A stretch of DNA of 64,000 nt, from contig NZ_CP038635.1 of the NCBI RefSeq assembly GCF_004768545.1, positions 1,178,001-1,242,000 of the forward strand, read 5' to 3'. Position 1 is the stretch's first letter. Each line of letters opens with the position of its first letter. Shown here in pieces: positions 20,053-28,848 of this stretch. The notes below the pieces were generated by a model. That model was not told the DNA's origin, did no database searches, and was given only the letters and a program-made list of their open reading frames with translations. Source of the stretch: Cupriavidus oxalaticus (lineage in GTDB: Bacteria; Pseudomonadota; Gammaproteobacteria; Burkholderiales; Burkholderiaceae). A program made the translations under genes and the position numbers.

Positions 20053-20823
20053 TTAGCCGACGAAGGCCTTCTCGAGCACGAAGTGGCCGGGCTCGCTCAT
20101 ATTGCCTTCCTCGAAGCCGCGCTCTTCCAGCATGACGCGGATTTCCTTGAGCATGTCGGGGCTGCCGCACAGCATCAGGCGGTCGTTCTCGGTCGAGAAC
20201 GGGGGCACGCCCAGGCGCTCGAACAGTTCGCCCGACTCGATCAGCTCGGTGATGCGGCCGCGCGTGTGGAAGTCTTCGCGCGTGACGGTGGGGAAATAAA
20301 CCAGCTTTTCGCGCACCATCTCGCCCAGGTACTCGTGCTCGGGCAGGTGCTCGTTCAGCAGTTGCTGGTAGGCCAGTTCATCGACATAGCGGCAGGTGTG
20401 GGTCAGCACGATCTTGTCGTAGCGGGCATACACCTCGGGATCGCGGATGATCGACAGGAACGGGGCCAGGCCGGTGCCGGTGGCCAGCAGCCACAGGGTC
20501 TTGCCGGGCAGCAGGTTTTCGACCAGCAGCGTGCCGGTGGGCTTCTTGCCGACAAAAATCTGGTCGCCTTCGCGCAGGTGTTGCAGGCGCGACGTCAGGG
20601 GGCCATCCGGCACCTTGATGCTGAAGAATTCCAGGGTTTCTTCATAGTTGGCGCTGGCGATGCTGTAGGCACGCAGCAGCGGGCGGCCATTGACTTCCAG
20701 GCCGACCATGGCGAACTGGCCGTTTTCGAAGCGGAAACCCGGGTCGCGCGTGCAGGTGAAGCTGAACAGCGTGTCGGTCCAGTGGTGAACGGAGAGGATG
20801 GATTGCTGGTAGAGGTTGCTCAT
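20053..20823 (-). CDS. fpr: Ferredoxin/flavodoxin-NADP+ reductase
   Basis: FAD enzyme passing electrons between NADPH and ferredoxin or flavodoxin. 256 residues, matching E. coli Fpr. FAD site RAYSIASA (near 51-58), NADP site LLATGTGLAPFLSI (near 113-126), and MLCGSPDMLKEI; it ends in the bacterial subfamily tail (EKAFVG). ATG 20823 gives the family start; neither it nor TTG 20838 has a convincing ribosome site. The first 20 bases past its stop hold a hairpin CCTGCGGG/CCCGCAGG, shared with the convergent small gene. Confidence 0.95.
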   Translation of the reverse strand: MSNLYQQSILSVHHWTDTLFSFTCTRDPGFRFENGQFAMVGLEVNGRPLLRAYSIASANYEETLEFFSIKVPDGPLTSRLQHLREGDQIFVGKKPTGTLLVENLLPGKTLWLLATGTGLAPFLSIIRDPEVYARYDKIVLTHTCRYVDELAYQQLLNEHLPEHEYLGEMVREKLVYFPTVTREDFHTRGRITELIESGELFERLGVPPFSTENDRLMLCGSPDMLKEIRVMLEERGFEEGNMSEPGHFVLEKAFVG

Positions 20824-21032
20824 CGGAGGAAACGCCAAGGCCCGCGGGCAAGCCGCCGGGGAGGATGGTGACCGGACATGTGCGCCTGTCGGCAGTTACC
20901 GGCAAAGGCGGCGGATCACGGGAACGCAATGATCCACTTCGACGCGTATTGTAAAACGGCAGCGGCCGGCGTGCCCGGGCCACGTCGACGGGACCCCGCC
21001 CGGGATAGGGTTATGCGCAGTGATGAAATCCG

Positions 21033-21052
21033 GGGTTTCAATTCTGAAACCC
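21033..21052. repeat. Inverted repeat between fpr and pyc
   Basis: GGGTTTC, 6-base loop AATTCT, GAAACCC. No T-run follows, so it resembles an operator or RNA hairpin more than a terminator. It is centred about 220 bases before the fpr start and 500 before pyc. Confidence 0.5.
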
Positions 21053-21229
21053 GTATGCCGGGTTTGCGGCGCGAAATCCTCGCAAATCAACCAAATCCGG
21101 TATGGCCCGCTTTTTGCGCTCCGAGACCCGCCGCACGTCCAGCCGTCGTGCCGGCAAAGCTGCCGTGACCCGACGATCGCATTGCGTTGCAGGGCAGGCG
21201 CCCTTGGTCTTGAACAGGAATGCACCGCG

Positions 21230-21445
21230 ATGTACTACGGAACGAATGCAGCCGGCGCAGCTGGCGCAGAAAGCCGCGCGCTTGCCGCAGATGACAGCCA
21301 GCCACGTGCCGGCCGCCACCACGACGATCGTTGCGGCGGCAAGCCGGCGCCACAGCGTACCAACTGGGCCTGGGCGGCCGTGGCCAGGCATGACGACTGG
21401 ATGGATTCACACAGCCCGTTTGCGCAGTTTGCGCATTTCGACTAG
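21230..21445 (+). CDS. Possible small protein upstream of pyc
   Basis: An ATG frame of 71 codons starting MYYGTNAAGAAGAESRA and ending with FAQFAHFD. Composition (Trp, Phe, Asp/His near the C terminus: TNWAWAAVARHDDWMD) is less Arg/Pro-biased than the shadow frames around it, which favours coding, and a GAACAGGAA lies upstream. No family recognised. It could also be non-coding leader. Confidence 0.3.
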   Translation: MYYGTNAAGAAGAESRALAADDSQPRAGRHHDDRCGGKPAPQRTNWAWAAVARHDDWMDSHSPFAQFAHFD

Positions 21446-21548
21446 CCGCCGCCCACGGCACCTGCCGTGGCGCGGTCCCTTCGAATGACCCGAGCCGCCG
21501 TGCTGCCTGCGCGGCGTTTCGGTTGCCCTCAGTTTCCTTGTGCGTGCC

Positions 21549-24500
21549 ATGAACTACGCTCCCATCAAATCGCTGCTGATTGCCAACCGTTCCGAGATCG
21601 CGATCCGCGTCATGCGGGCCGCCGCCGAGATGAATATCCGGACCGTGGCGATCTACTCCAAGGAAGACCGCCTCGCCCTCCATCGCTTCAAGGCCGACGA
21701 GAGCTACCTGGTCGGCGAGGGCAAGAAGCCGCTGGCGGCCTATCTCGATATCGAAGACATCCTGCGCATCGCGCGCCATGCGAAGGTCGATGCGATCCAT
21801 CCGGGCTATGGCTTCCTGTCGGAGAATCCGGACTTCGCGCAGGCCGTGATCGATGCCGGCATCCGCTGGATCGGCCCGTCGCCCGAGGTCATGCGCCGCC
21901 TCGGCAACAAGGTGGCCGCGCGCAATGCGGCGATCGAGGCGGGCGTGCCGGTGATGCCGGCCACCGACCCGCTGCCGCACGACCTGGAGGCCTGTAAGCG
22001 CCTGGCCGCGGGCATCGGCTATCCGCTGATGCTCAAGGCCAGCTGGGGCGGCGGCGGGCGCGGCATGCGCATCCTGGAGAGCGAGCAGGACCTGGAAGGC
22101 TCGCTGGCCGCGGCGCGGCGCGAGGCGCTGGCCGCGTTCGGCAACGACGAGGTCTATGTCGAGAAGCTGGTGCGCAACGCGCGCCACGTCGAAGTGCAGG
22201 CGCTCGGCGACACGCATGGCAACCTGGTGCACCTGTACGAGCGCGACTGTACCGTGCAGCGCCGCAACCAGAAGGTGGTGGAGCGCGCGCCCGCGCCGTA
22301 CCTTGACGATGCCGGCCGTGCCGAGCTGTGCGAGGCGGCGATGCGGCTGATGCGCGCGGTCGGGTATTCCCATGCCGGCACGGTCGAGTTCCTGATGGAC
22401 GCCGATTCCGGCCAGTTCTATTTCATCGAAGTCAATCCGCGCATCCAGGTCGAGCACACGGTCACCGAGATGGTCACCGGCGTCGATATCGTCAAGGCGC
22501 AGATCCGGATCACGGAAGGCGGCTATCTCGGCATGACCGAGAACACGCGCAACGAGAACGGCGACATCGTCGTGCGCGCCGCGGGCGTGCCGGTCCAGCA
22601 GGATATCCATCTGAACGGCCACGCGCTGCAGTGCCGGATCACGACCGAGGATCCCGAGAACGGCTTCCTGCCAGACTACGGCCGTCTCACCGCGTATCGC
22701 AGCGCCGCCGGCTTCGGCGTGCGGCTGGATGCCGGCACCGCCTATGGTGGCGCGGTAATTACGCCGTACTACGACTCGCTGCTGGTCAAGGTCACTACCT
22801 GGGCGCCGACCGCGCCCGAGTCGATCCGCCGCATGGACCGCGCGCTGCGCGAGTTCCGCATCCGCGGCGTGGCCTCCAACCTACAGTTCCTGGAGAACGT
22901 CATCAACCATCCGGCGTTCCGCGCCGGCGACGTCACCACGCGCTTTATCGACAAGACGCCGGAGCTGCTTGAATTCACCAAGCGCCTGGACCGTGCCACC
23001 AAGCTGCTGCGCTATCTCGGCGAGATCTGCGTCAACGGGCACCCGGAAATGGCCGGCCGCACGCTGCCGCCGTTGCCGCTGCCGGCAGCGGTGCTGCCCG
23101 CGGTCGACAACAGCAAGCCGCTGCCGTACGGCACGCGCGACCGCCTGCGCGAGCTTGGCGCCGAGAAGTTCTCGCGCTGGATGCTCGAGCAGAAGCAGGT
23201 GCTGCTGACCGACACCACTATGCGCGACGCGCACCAGTCGCTCTTTGCCACGCGCATGCGCACCGCCGACATGCTGCCGATCGCGCCGTTCTATGCACGC
23301 GAGCTGTCGCAGCTGTTCTCGCTGGAGTGCTGGGGCGGCGCGACCTTCGACGTGGCGCTGCGCTTCCTCAAGGAAGACCCGTGGCAGCGCCTGGAGCAAT
23401 TGCGCGAGCGCGTGCCCAACGTGCTGTTCCAGATGCTGCTGCGCGGCTCCAATGCCGTCGGCTATACCAACTATGCGGACAACGTGGTGCGCTTCTTCGT
23501 GCGCCAGGCCGCCAGCGCCGGCGTGGACGTGTTCCGCGTGTTCGACTCGCTCAACTGGGTGCGCAATATGCGCGTGGCGATCGATGCGGTGGGCGAAAGC
23601 GGCGCGCTGTGCGAAGGCGCGATCTGCTATACCGGCGACCTGTTCGACAAGTCGCGCGCCAAGTACGACCTGAAGTACTACGTCGGTATCGCGCGCGAGC
23701 TGCAGCAGGCCGGCGTGCATGTGCTGGGCATCAAGGACATGGCGGGCATCTGCCGTCCGCAGGCGGCGGCCGCGCTGGTCAAGGCGCTCAAGGAAGAGAC
23801 CGGGCTGCCGGTGCATTTCCATACGCACGACACCAGCGGCATCTCGGCAGCGTCGGCGCTGGCGGCGATCGAGGCCGGCTGCGATGCGGTGGACGGCGCG
23901 CTCGACGCCATGAGCGGGCTGACCTCGCAGCCCAACCTGTCGAGCATCGCCGCGGCGCTGGCCGGCAGCGAGCGCGATCCGGGCCTGAGCCTGGAGCGCC
24001 TGCACGAAGCCTCGATGTACTGGGAAGGGGTGCGCCGCTACTACGCGCCGTTCGAATCCGAGATCCGCGCCGGCACCGCCGACGTGTACCGGCACGAGAT
24101 GCCCGGCGGCCAGTACACCAACCTGCGCGAGCAGGCGCGCTCGCTCGGCATCGAGCATCGCTGGACCGAGGTGTCGCAGGCATACGCCGAGGTCAACCAG
24201 ATGTTCGGCGATATCGTCAAGGTGACGCCGACCTCCAAGGTGGTCGGCGACCTGGCCCTGATGATGGTGGCCAATGACATGAGCGCCGCGGACGTGTGCG
24301 ACCCGGGCAAGGAAATCGCTTTCCCCGAGTCGGTGGTGTCGCTGTTTAAGGGCGAGCTGGGCTTCCCGCCCGACGGCTTTCCCGCGGGACTGTCGCGCAA
24401 GGTGCTGCGCGGCGAACCGCCCGCTCCGTACCGGCCCGGCGACCAGATTCCGCCGGTCAACCTCGATGCCGCGCGTGCCGCCGCGGAAGCGGCCTGCGAG

Positions 24501-25058
24501 GAGCCGCTCGACGACCGCCAGCTGGCGTCTTATCTGATGTACCCGAAGCAGGCGGTGGACTACCACGCGCATGTGCGCAACTACAGCGACACCTCGGTGG
24601 TGCCGACGCCGGCATTCCTGTACGGCCTGCAGCCGCAGGAAGAAGTGGCCATCGACATCGCCGCGGGCAAGACGCTGCTGGTCTCGCTGCAGGGCACGCA
24701 TCCCGATGCGGAGGAAGGCCGCATCAAGGTCCAGTTCGAGCTGAACGGGCAATCGCGCACGGCGCTGGTCGAGCAGCGCATCACCACGCAGGCGGCATCC
24801 GCGCGCCAGAGCCGTCCGGTGGCCGAGCCCGACAATCCGCTGCATATCGCCGCGCCGATGCCGGGTTCGATCGTGACCGTGGCCGTGCAACCGGGGCAGC
24901 GCGTGGCCGCGGGCACGACGCTGCTGGCGCTGGAGGCGATGAAGATGGAAACCCATATCGCCGCCGACCGCGACTGCGAGATCGCCGTGGTGCATGTGAA
25001 GCAGGGCGACCGGGTGGCGGCGAAGGACCTGCTGATCGAGCTGAAGCCGGCGCAGTGA
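21549..25058 (+). CDS. pyc: Pyruvate carboxylase
   Basis: Anaplerotic enzyme making oxaloacetate from pyruvate, bicarbonate and ATP. 1169 residues in the single-chain order: biotin carboxylase (1-450, ATP-grasp loop KASWGGGGRGMR near 165 and EVNPRIQVEH), linker, carboxyltransferase (from about 550, DTTMRDAHQSL, with metal-binding HFHTHD near 757), and biotinyl domain with EAMKMETH, biotin Lys about 1132. ATG 21549 is used; a GTG three codons earlier is also in frame. The gene stands alone, divergent from fpr. Confidence 0.96.
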   Translation: MNYAPIKSLLIANRSEIAIRVMRAAAEMNIRTVAIYSKEDRLALHRFKADESYLVGEGKKPLAAYLDIEDILRIARHAKVDAIHPGYGFLSENPDFAQAVIDAGIRWIGPSPEVMRRLGNKVAARNAAIEAGVPVMPATDPLPHDLEACKRLAAGIGYPLMLKASWGGGGRGMRILESEQDLEGSLAAARREALAAFGNDEVYVEKLVRNARHVEVQALGDTHGNLVHLYERDCTVQRRNQKVVERAPAPYLDDAGRAELCEAAMRLMRAVGYSHAGTVEFLMDADSGQFYFIEVNPRIQVEHTVTEMVTGVDIVKAQIRITEGGYLGMTENTRNENGDIVVRAAGVPVQQDIHLNGHALQCRITTEDPENGFLPDYGRLTAYRSAAGFGVRLDAGTAYGGAVITPYYDSLLVKVTTWAPTAPESIRRMDRALREFRIRGVASNLQFLENVINHPAFRAGDVTTRFIDKTPELLEFTKRLDRATKLLRYLGEICVNGHPEMAGRTLPPLPLPAAVLPAVDNSKPLPYGTRDRLRELGAEKFSRWMLEQKQVLLTDTTMRDAHQSLFATRMRTADMLPIAPFYARELSQLFSLECWGGATFDVALRFLKEDPWQRLEQLRERVPNVLFQMLLRGSNAVGYTNYADNVVRFFVRQAASAGVDVFRVFDSLNWVRNMRVAIDAVGESGALCEGAICYTGDLFDKSRAKYDLKYYVGIARELQQAGVHVLGIKDMAGICRPQAAAALVKALKEETGLPVHFHTHDTSGISAASALAAIEAGCDAVDGALDAMSGLTSQPNLSSIAAALAGSERDPGLSLERLHEASMYWEGVRRYYAPFESEIRAGTADVYRHEMPGGQYTNLREQARSLGIEHRWTEVSQAYAEVNQMFGDIVKVTPTSKVVGDLALMMVANDMSAADVCDPGKEIAFPESVVSLFKGELGFPPDGFPAGLSRKVLRGEPPAPYRPGDQIPPVNLDAARAAAEAACEEPLDDRQLASYLMYPKQAVDYHAHVRNYSDTSVVPTPAFLYGLQPQEEVAIDIAAGKTLLVSLQGTHPDAEEGRIKVQFELNGQSRTALVEQRITTQAASARQSRPVAEPDNPLHIAAPMPGSIVTVAVQPGQRVAAGTTLLALEAMKMETHIAADRDCEIAVVHVKQGDRVAAKDLLIELKPAQ

Positions 25059-25085
25059 CGTGGCTGGCGCCGCGGCAGCGCGGCG

Positions 25086-25967
25086 TCAGGGCAGCGCCCG
25101 CGCCATGCTCTGCGCAGCCTGCGCGATGCGTTGCGCCAGCAGCGTGGCCGCCGCCTGGCGGCTATGGTGCGGACGCTCCACCAGCCCGATCTCGCGATGG
25201 AAGGTGTCATCGCCGAGGCTGAGCGCCGCCACGCCTTTCGGCCATGCCGTCGTGCCGGTGATCGGCACCAGCGCGACGCCAAGGCCGCGCTGCACCAGCT
25301 GCGCGATGCCCTGCAAGTCGTCCAGTTCGATCGCGTCCCTGACCGGGATACGCGCACGGCGCAGGAACTGGTCGACCACGCGCCCGCCAAACGAGCCGCG
25401 GTCATAGCGGATAAACGGCTCGCTCTCCAGCAACTCGCGCCATGGCCGCTTGCCTTGGGCGCGAGGGACCAGCAGCACGAACGGTTCGGCCAGCAGCGTG
25501 CGCCACTGCAGGTCGGAAGGCAACGCGAACGGCGGCCTGATCATCACCGCGATATCGATTTCGCCCGAATCGACCTGGCCCAGCAGGTTCAGCGACACGC
25601 CCGGCACCAGCTTGATTCGGTATCCCGGCATCTCATGCCGGAAGCTGGCCAGCGCATCGGCAAGGAACGAGACATGGACCGATGCGATGGCGCCGATGCG
25701 GACCAGCCCGGTGCGCGGGCTGCCCGCATGGCGGCCGAGCCTGGCATACACGGCCATCAGTTCTTCGGCAACCGCCAGCGTTTCGCGGCCATCGGCATTG
25801 AGCACGGCCGCGCGGCCCGTGCGATCGAACAGTGCAAAGCCCAGTTCCTGTTCCAGCCGCTGGATCTGTGCGCTGACCGCCGATTGCGTCAGCCCGATAT
25901 GGGCGGCCGCGTTGGCAAAGGTGCCGTAGCGGACCACCGCGAGGAAAGTCTGAAGTTCGCGCAGCAT
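25086..25967 (-). CDS. LysR-family transcriptional regulator
   Basis: 293 residues: winged helix-turn-helix at 1-60 (FANAAAHIGLTQSAVSAQIQRLE) and a periplasmic-binding-like effector domain. It is divergent from the VOC gene with 178 bases between, the usual arrangement for a LysR regulator and its target. The effector is unknown. Confidence 0.92.
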   Translation of the reverse strand: MLRELQTFLAVVRYGTFANAAAHIGLTQSAVSAQIQRLEQELGFALFDRTGRAAVLNADGRETLAVAEELMAVYARLGRHAGSPRTGLVRIGAIASVHVSFLADALASFRHEMPGYRIKLVPGVSLNLLGQVDSGEIDIAVMIRPPFALPSDLQWRTLLAEPFVLLVPRAQGKRPWRELLESEPFIRYDRGSFGGRVVDQFLRRARIPVRDAIELDDLQGIAQLVQRGLGVALVPITGTTAWPKGVAALSLGDDTFHREIGLVERPHHSRQAAATLLAQRIAQAAQSMARALP

Positions 25968-26032
25968 CGCGATAGATCGAAATAATTGTTGCTCAGGGCA
26001 AAAATATATCGCTTTTCATGGTGAATGGCGAT

Positions 26033-26045
26033 GCTTAGACTAAGC
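26033..26045. promoter_or_regulatory. Candidate LysR operator
   Basis: Perfect interrupted palindrome GCTTAG-A-CTAAGC, containing a T-N11-A-like layout, 66 bases upstream of the LysR start and about 100 before the VOC start. Inferred from position and symmetry only. Confidence 0.45.
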
Positions 26046-26055
26046 GGACGATGGC

Positions 26056-26093
26056 GGTTGCAGGCCCTGGTTGCAGGCCCTGGTTACAGGCCT
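26056..26093. repeat. Triple 13-bp tandem repeat
   Basis: Three units of GGTTGCAGGCCCT; the third is GGTTACAGGCCT, one substitution and one base shorter. It lies between the palindrome and the VOC start and could set promoter spacing. Confidence 0.85.
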
Positions 26094-26145
26094 CAAGAGC
26101 CGCCGCCAGATTTATTCCCCACTAGGCTTCACTCAGCCCGAGCCC

Positions 26146-26580
26146 ATGACTACTACCGCCCCCCGCATTCCTCCCTTCCATCTCGCCTTTCCCGTGCGCG
26201 ACCTTGCCGAGGCGCGCGCATTCTATGGCGGGCTGCTCGGCTGCCCGGAAGGGCGCAGCTCGCCTGACTGGATCGATTTCAACTTCTTCGGCCACCAGAT
26301 CGTGGCGCACCTGGCGCCGGAGGAAGTCGGCCACAGCAAGACCAGCGCGGTCGATGGCGACCAGGTGCCGGTGCGGCACTTCGGCGCGGTGCTGTCGATT
26401 CCCGAATGGGAGGCGATGGCAGAAAGGCTGCGGGCGGCAGGCGTCGAGTTCATCATCGAACCCCACATCCGCTTCAAGGGCGAGCCTGGCGAACAGGCCA
26501 CCATGTTCTTCCTGGACCCGTCGGGTAATGCGCTGGAGATCAAGGCCTTCGCTGACCTGTCGTCGTTGTTCGCCAAGTAG
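26146..26580 (+). CDS. VOC-superfamily (glyoxalase/dioxygenase-like) protein
   Basis: 144 residues with two beta-alpha-beta-beta-beta units. The likely metal ligands are the His of FHLAF, the His of VRHFG and the Glu of LEIKAF, as in VOC metalloenzymes. The substrate is unknown; it could be a lyase, dioxygenase or isomerase. ATG 26146 is used. It is the probable target of the divergent LysR regulator. Confidence 0.85.
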   Translation: MTTTAPRIPPFHLAFPVRDLAEARAFYGGLLGCPEGRSSPDWIDFNFFGHQIVAHLAPEEVGHSKTSAVDGDQVPVRHFGAVLSIPEWEAMAERLRAAGVEFIIEPHIRFKGEPGEQATMFFLDPSGNALEIKAFADLSSLFAK

Positions 26581-26778
26581 GGCGGAGACCATCAGCCGCT
26601 GAATGTGCGCCCTGCTTGCACAAGCGCATCGTTCCAGCGGCAGGACACTGCGATGCGCCGGCGCTGTCTACCGCAGCTGGCACGCGACACCTATGATCGA
26701 TCCATCAACTGGCGCCGGCCGCCTCGGCAGGATCCCGCGCATCGCGGGCTGTCCCGGCCGGCACTTCCGGAGATCGAC

Positions 26779-27010
26779 ATGAAGCGCATCCTGGGTGTCT
26801 ACAGCGCACCGCGTTCGCACTGGACCGGAGACGGCTTTCCGGTGCGTTCGATGTTCTCTTACCAGAGCCATGGCAGGCAGCTCAGCCCGTTCCTGCTGCT
26901 GGACTACGCCGGCCCGGCGGACTTTACGCCGACGCAGGCGCCACGCGGCGTGGGCCAGCATCCGCACCGGGGCTTCGAGACGGTGACGATCGTCTACAAG
27001 GGCGAAGTAG
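26779..27010 (+). pseudogene. Truncated pirin-family gene (5' quarter only)
   Basis: From ATG 26779 the frame encodes the pirin N terminus: MKRILGVYSAPRSHWTGDGF, then LDYAGPADFTP and the metal-site segment GQHPHRGFETVTIVYKGEV. Homology stops at about 27008 after roughly 77 of an expected 280-300 residues. The frame formally runs on for 300 codons as antisense of the SDR gene, which is not real coding. The break coincides with the 3' flank of the next cluster. Confidence 0.85.
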
Positions 27011-27021
27011 CCCGCGCGGGT

Positions 27022-27050
27022 AAGAAGAGAAAAGGGCCCCGCGGGGCCCT
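27022..27050 (-). terminator. Terminator of the SDR-end of the acyl-CoA cluster
   Basis: Palindromic stem AGGGCCCC-GC-GGGGCCCT, followed on the minus strand by TTTCTCTTCTT. It is placed 26 bases past the SDR stop and directly at the pirin break. Confidence 0.75.
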
Positions 27051-27075
27051 GGCGGGAACTGCGATGTCGGGCAAC

Positions 27076-27900
27076 TTACTGCACGTTGCCCGCGACCGCG
27101 ATCACCTGGCCGGTGATGTAGTTCGAATCCGGCGAGCAGAACAGGTACACGCCGCCTGCCGCCTCCTCCGGCGTGCCGCCGCGGCCGAGCGGGTTGCGCT
27201 GGGCATGCGACTTGAGCATTTCAGGGTTCAGGCCGACGCGGATCTCGCGGCCTTCGATGTTGACCGTGGCACCGGCATGCGCGTCGGCCGAGGTCATGCG
27301 GGTGTGGATCAGGCCGAAGGCCACCGCATTCACGTTGACGTTGAAGCGGCCCCATTCGCGCGCCATCGCACGGGTCATGCCGATCACGCCAGCCTTGGCG
27401 CCGGAGTAGTTGATCTGGCCGGCGTTGCCGTTCAGGCCGGATGTCGACGAGATATTGACAATCTTGCGGTACACCTCGCGGCCGGCTTCCTTGTCGGCTG
27501 CGGCAAGCGCCTTGATATGCGGGTAGGCGGCGCGCAGGATGCGGAACGGCGCGGTCATGTGGCAATCCAGGATGGCGTACCACTGCTCGTCGCTCATCTT
27601 CTGCACCACGTCGTCCCAGGTGAAGCCGGCGTTGTTGACGATGATGTCGATGCTCTGGAAGCTGCTCATCGCCGTGTTGATGAAGCGGTCGGCAAAATCC
27701 GGCGCGGTCACGTTGCCCACGCACGCCACCGCCTCAACGCCCATCGCCTTCAGCTCCTCCACCGTCTGCTGCGCCGGTTCGGCGTCGAGGTCGTTGATGA
27801 CCAGGCGCGCGCCCTCGCGTGCCAGGCGCCTGGCGATCGCATTGCCGATGCCGCGGCCCGAACCGGTGACCAGTGCCACCTTGCCTTCAAGTGCTCCCAT
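27076..27900 (-). CDS. Short-chain dehydrogenase/reductase (FabG-like 3-hydroxyacyl type)
   Basis: 274 residues with the Rossmann motif TGSGRGIGNAIA (12-23), NNAG, catalytic Ser in NISSTSG, and YSGAK giving the Tyr-x-x-x-Lys pair. The C-terminal half has an insertion (TSADAHAGATVNIEG). Probably NAD-dependent oxidation of a 3-hydroxyacyl-CoA, from the neighbours. Last gene of a minus-strand acyl-CoA catabolic set, 39 bases after the MaoC gene. Confidence 0.9.
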   Translation of the reverse strand: MGALEGKVALVTGSGRGIGNAIARRLAREGARLVINDLDAEPAQQTVEELKAMGVEAVACVGNVTAPDFADRFINTAMSSFQSIDIIVNNAGFTWDDVVQKMSDEQWYAILDCHMTAPFRILRAAYPHIKALAAADKEAGREVYRKIVNISSTSGLNGNAGQINYSGAKAGVIGMTRAMAREWGRFNVNVNAVAFGLIHTRMTSADAHAGATVNIEGREIRVGLNPEMLKSHAQRNPLGRGGTPEEAAGGVYLFCSPDSNYITGQVIAVAGNVQ

Positions 27901-27939
27901 TGCTGACTCCTTAGTGCTCGATCTCGTGCTCGATTGGAT

Positions 27940-28368
27940 TTACAGGGCGACGACGGCGTCGCCGAGGATCTTGGTTTCGCCGTACTGGTTGGCGGTCTGG
28001 ATTTCCAGCTTGATGCGCCGCTCTTTGCCATCCGGACCATCCACTTCCAGCTTTTCCACCACGCGGCCGCTGCAGGTGATGCGATGGCCCAGGTGCGTGA
28101 TGCCGACGAAGCGCACGCCGAACTGGCGCAGCTGGCGCTGGTCGACCCACTGCGTCAGCAGGCGGCCGAGGTAGGCCATCGACAGCATGCCGTGCGCGAA
28201 CACGTCGGGCATGCCGGCCTTGCGCGCGTAGTCGATGTCGATGTGGATGGCGTTGTGGTCGTTCGACGCGCCGGCGAACAGTGCCAGCGTGGTGCGGTTG
28301 ACCGGTTCCAGCGTCAGCGGTGGCAGCGTGTCGCCCACCTTGACCTGGTCGAAGCTCAGTTTGCTCAT
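27940..28368 (-). CDS. MaoC-family (R)-enoyl-CoA hydratase
   Basis: 142-residue hotdog-fold protein. The hydratase motif GASNDHNAIHIDIDYA contains the catalytic Asp and His; the following DVFAHGMLSMAYLGRLL is characteristic. It pairs with the adjacent N-terminal-type MaoC gene, 13 bases before it, as a two-subunit hydratase of a degradation pathway. Confidence 0.9.
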   Translation of the reverse strand: MSKLSFDQVKVGDTLPPLTLEPVNRTTLALFAGASNDHNAIHIDIDYARKAGMPDVFAHGMLSMAYLGRLLTQWVDQRQLRQFGVRFVGITHLGHRITCSGRVVEKLEVDGPDGKERRIKLEIQTANQYGETKILGDAVVAL

Positions 28369-28381
28369 GTGGGGTCTCCGT

Positions 28382-28822
28382 TCAGCCGTTGCGTTGCACC
28401 AGCACGCTGCGCAGGTCGGCTACGTGCTCGCCGTCCTGGTTGCTTACGCGTGTTTCGCGCACCACGAACTCCAGCGCGCCGTTTTTCTTGTCGTAGATGT
28501 CGGCGATAGTGGTCTTGAAATGCAGCGTGTCGCCCGCGTACGCCATGCGGTGGTAAGCAAAGGACTGCTCGCCATGCAGGATGCGCGACGGCACGATGCC
28601 GACCTCGTCCCGCCACGCATTGGACGGCTGCGACAGCTCGAGCGAGAACAGGAAGGTAGGCGGCAGCGGCAGGCCGGGATGGCCGGCGTCGCGCGCCGCC
28701 GCTTCATCGATATAGACCGGATCGGCCTGCCCGGTGGCCTTGGCGAAGAAGCGCAGCTGGCTCGCCGGCGCGGAGGTGCGGAAGTCCGCAATCACCTTGC
28801 CGATGTGTTTCTTGTCGATCAT
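28382..28822 (-). CDS. MaoC-like dehydratase, N-terminal (FAS1-type) domain protein
   Basis: 146 residues with a hotdog fold of the non-catalytic type (RFFAKATGQADPVYIDE, LPLPPTFLFSLELSQPSN). Such a subunit usually pairs with a catalytic MaoC partner, here the next gene. An AGGAGACT ribosome site precedes ATG 28822. It begins 26 bases after the thiolase remnant. Confidence 0.88.
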   Translation of the reverse strand: MIDKKHIGKVIADFRTSAPASQLRFFAKATGQADPVYIDEAAARDAGHPGLPLPPTFLFSLELSQPSNAWRDEVGIVPSRILHGEQSFAYHRMAYAGDTLHFKTTIADIYDKKNGALEFVVRETRVSNQDGEHVADLRSVLVQRNG

Positions 28823-28848
28823 GGATAGTCTCCTGTGATTGCGCGCAC

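Larger units (their letters stand above)
20824..21548 (+). other. 725-bp region between fpr and pyc
   Basis: No well-supported gene. It holds a perfect hairpin at 21033-21052, an uncertain 71-codon frame at 21230-21445, and about 100 bases of leader before pyc. Since fpr and pyc diverge from it, both promoters must lie here; I found no strong consensus pair. Confidence 0.5.

Noticed and set aside
22881..24995. 704-codon minus-strand frame inside pyc
   Set aside because: Composition (His/Arg/Gln) is that of antisense frames; pyc motifs are intact on the other strand.
26605..27906. Apparent 433-residue pirin-containing protein
   Set aside because: After about residue 135 it is only the antisense of the SDR gene; the pirin part is a truncated gene, not a fusion enzyme.
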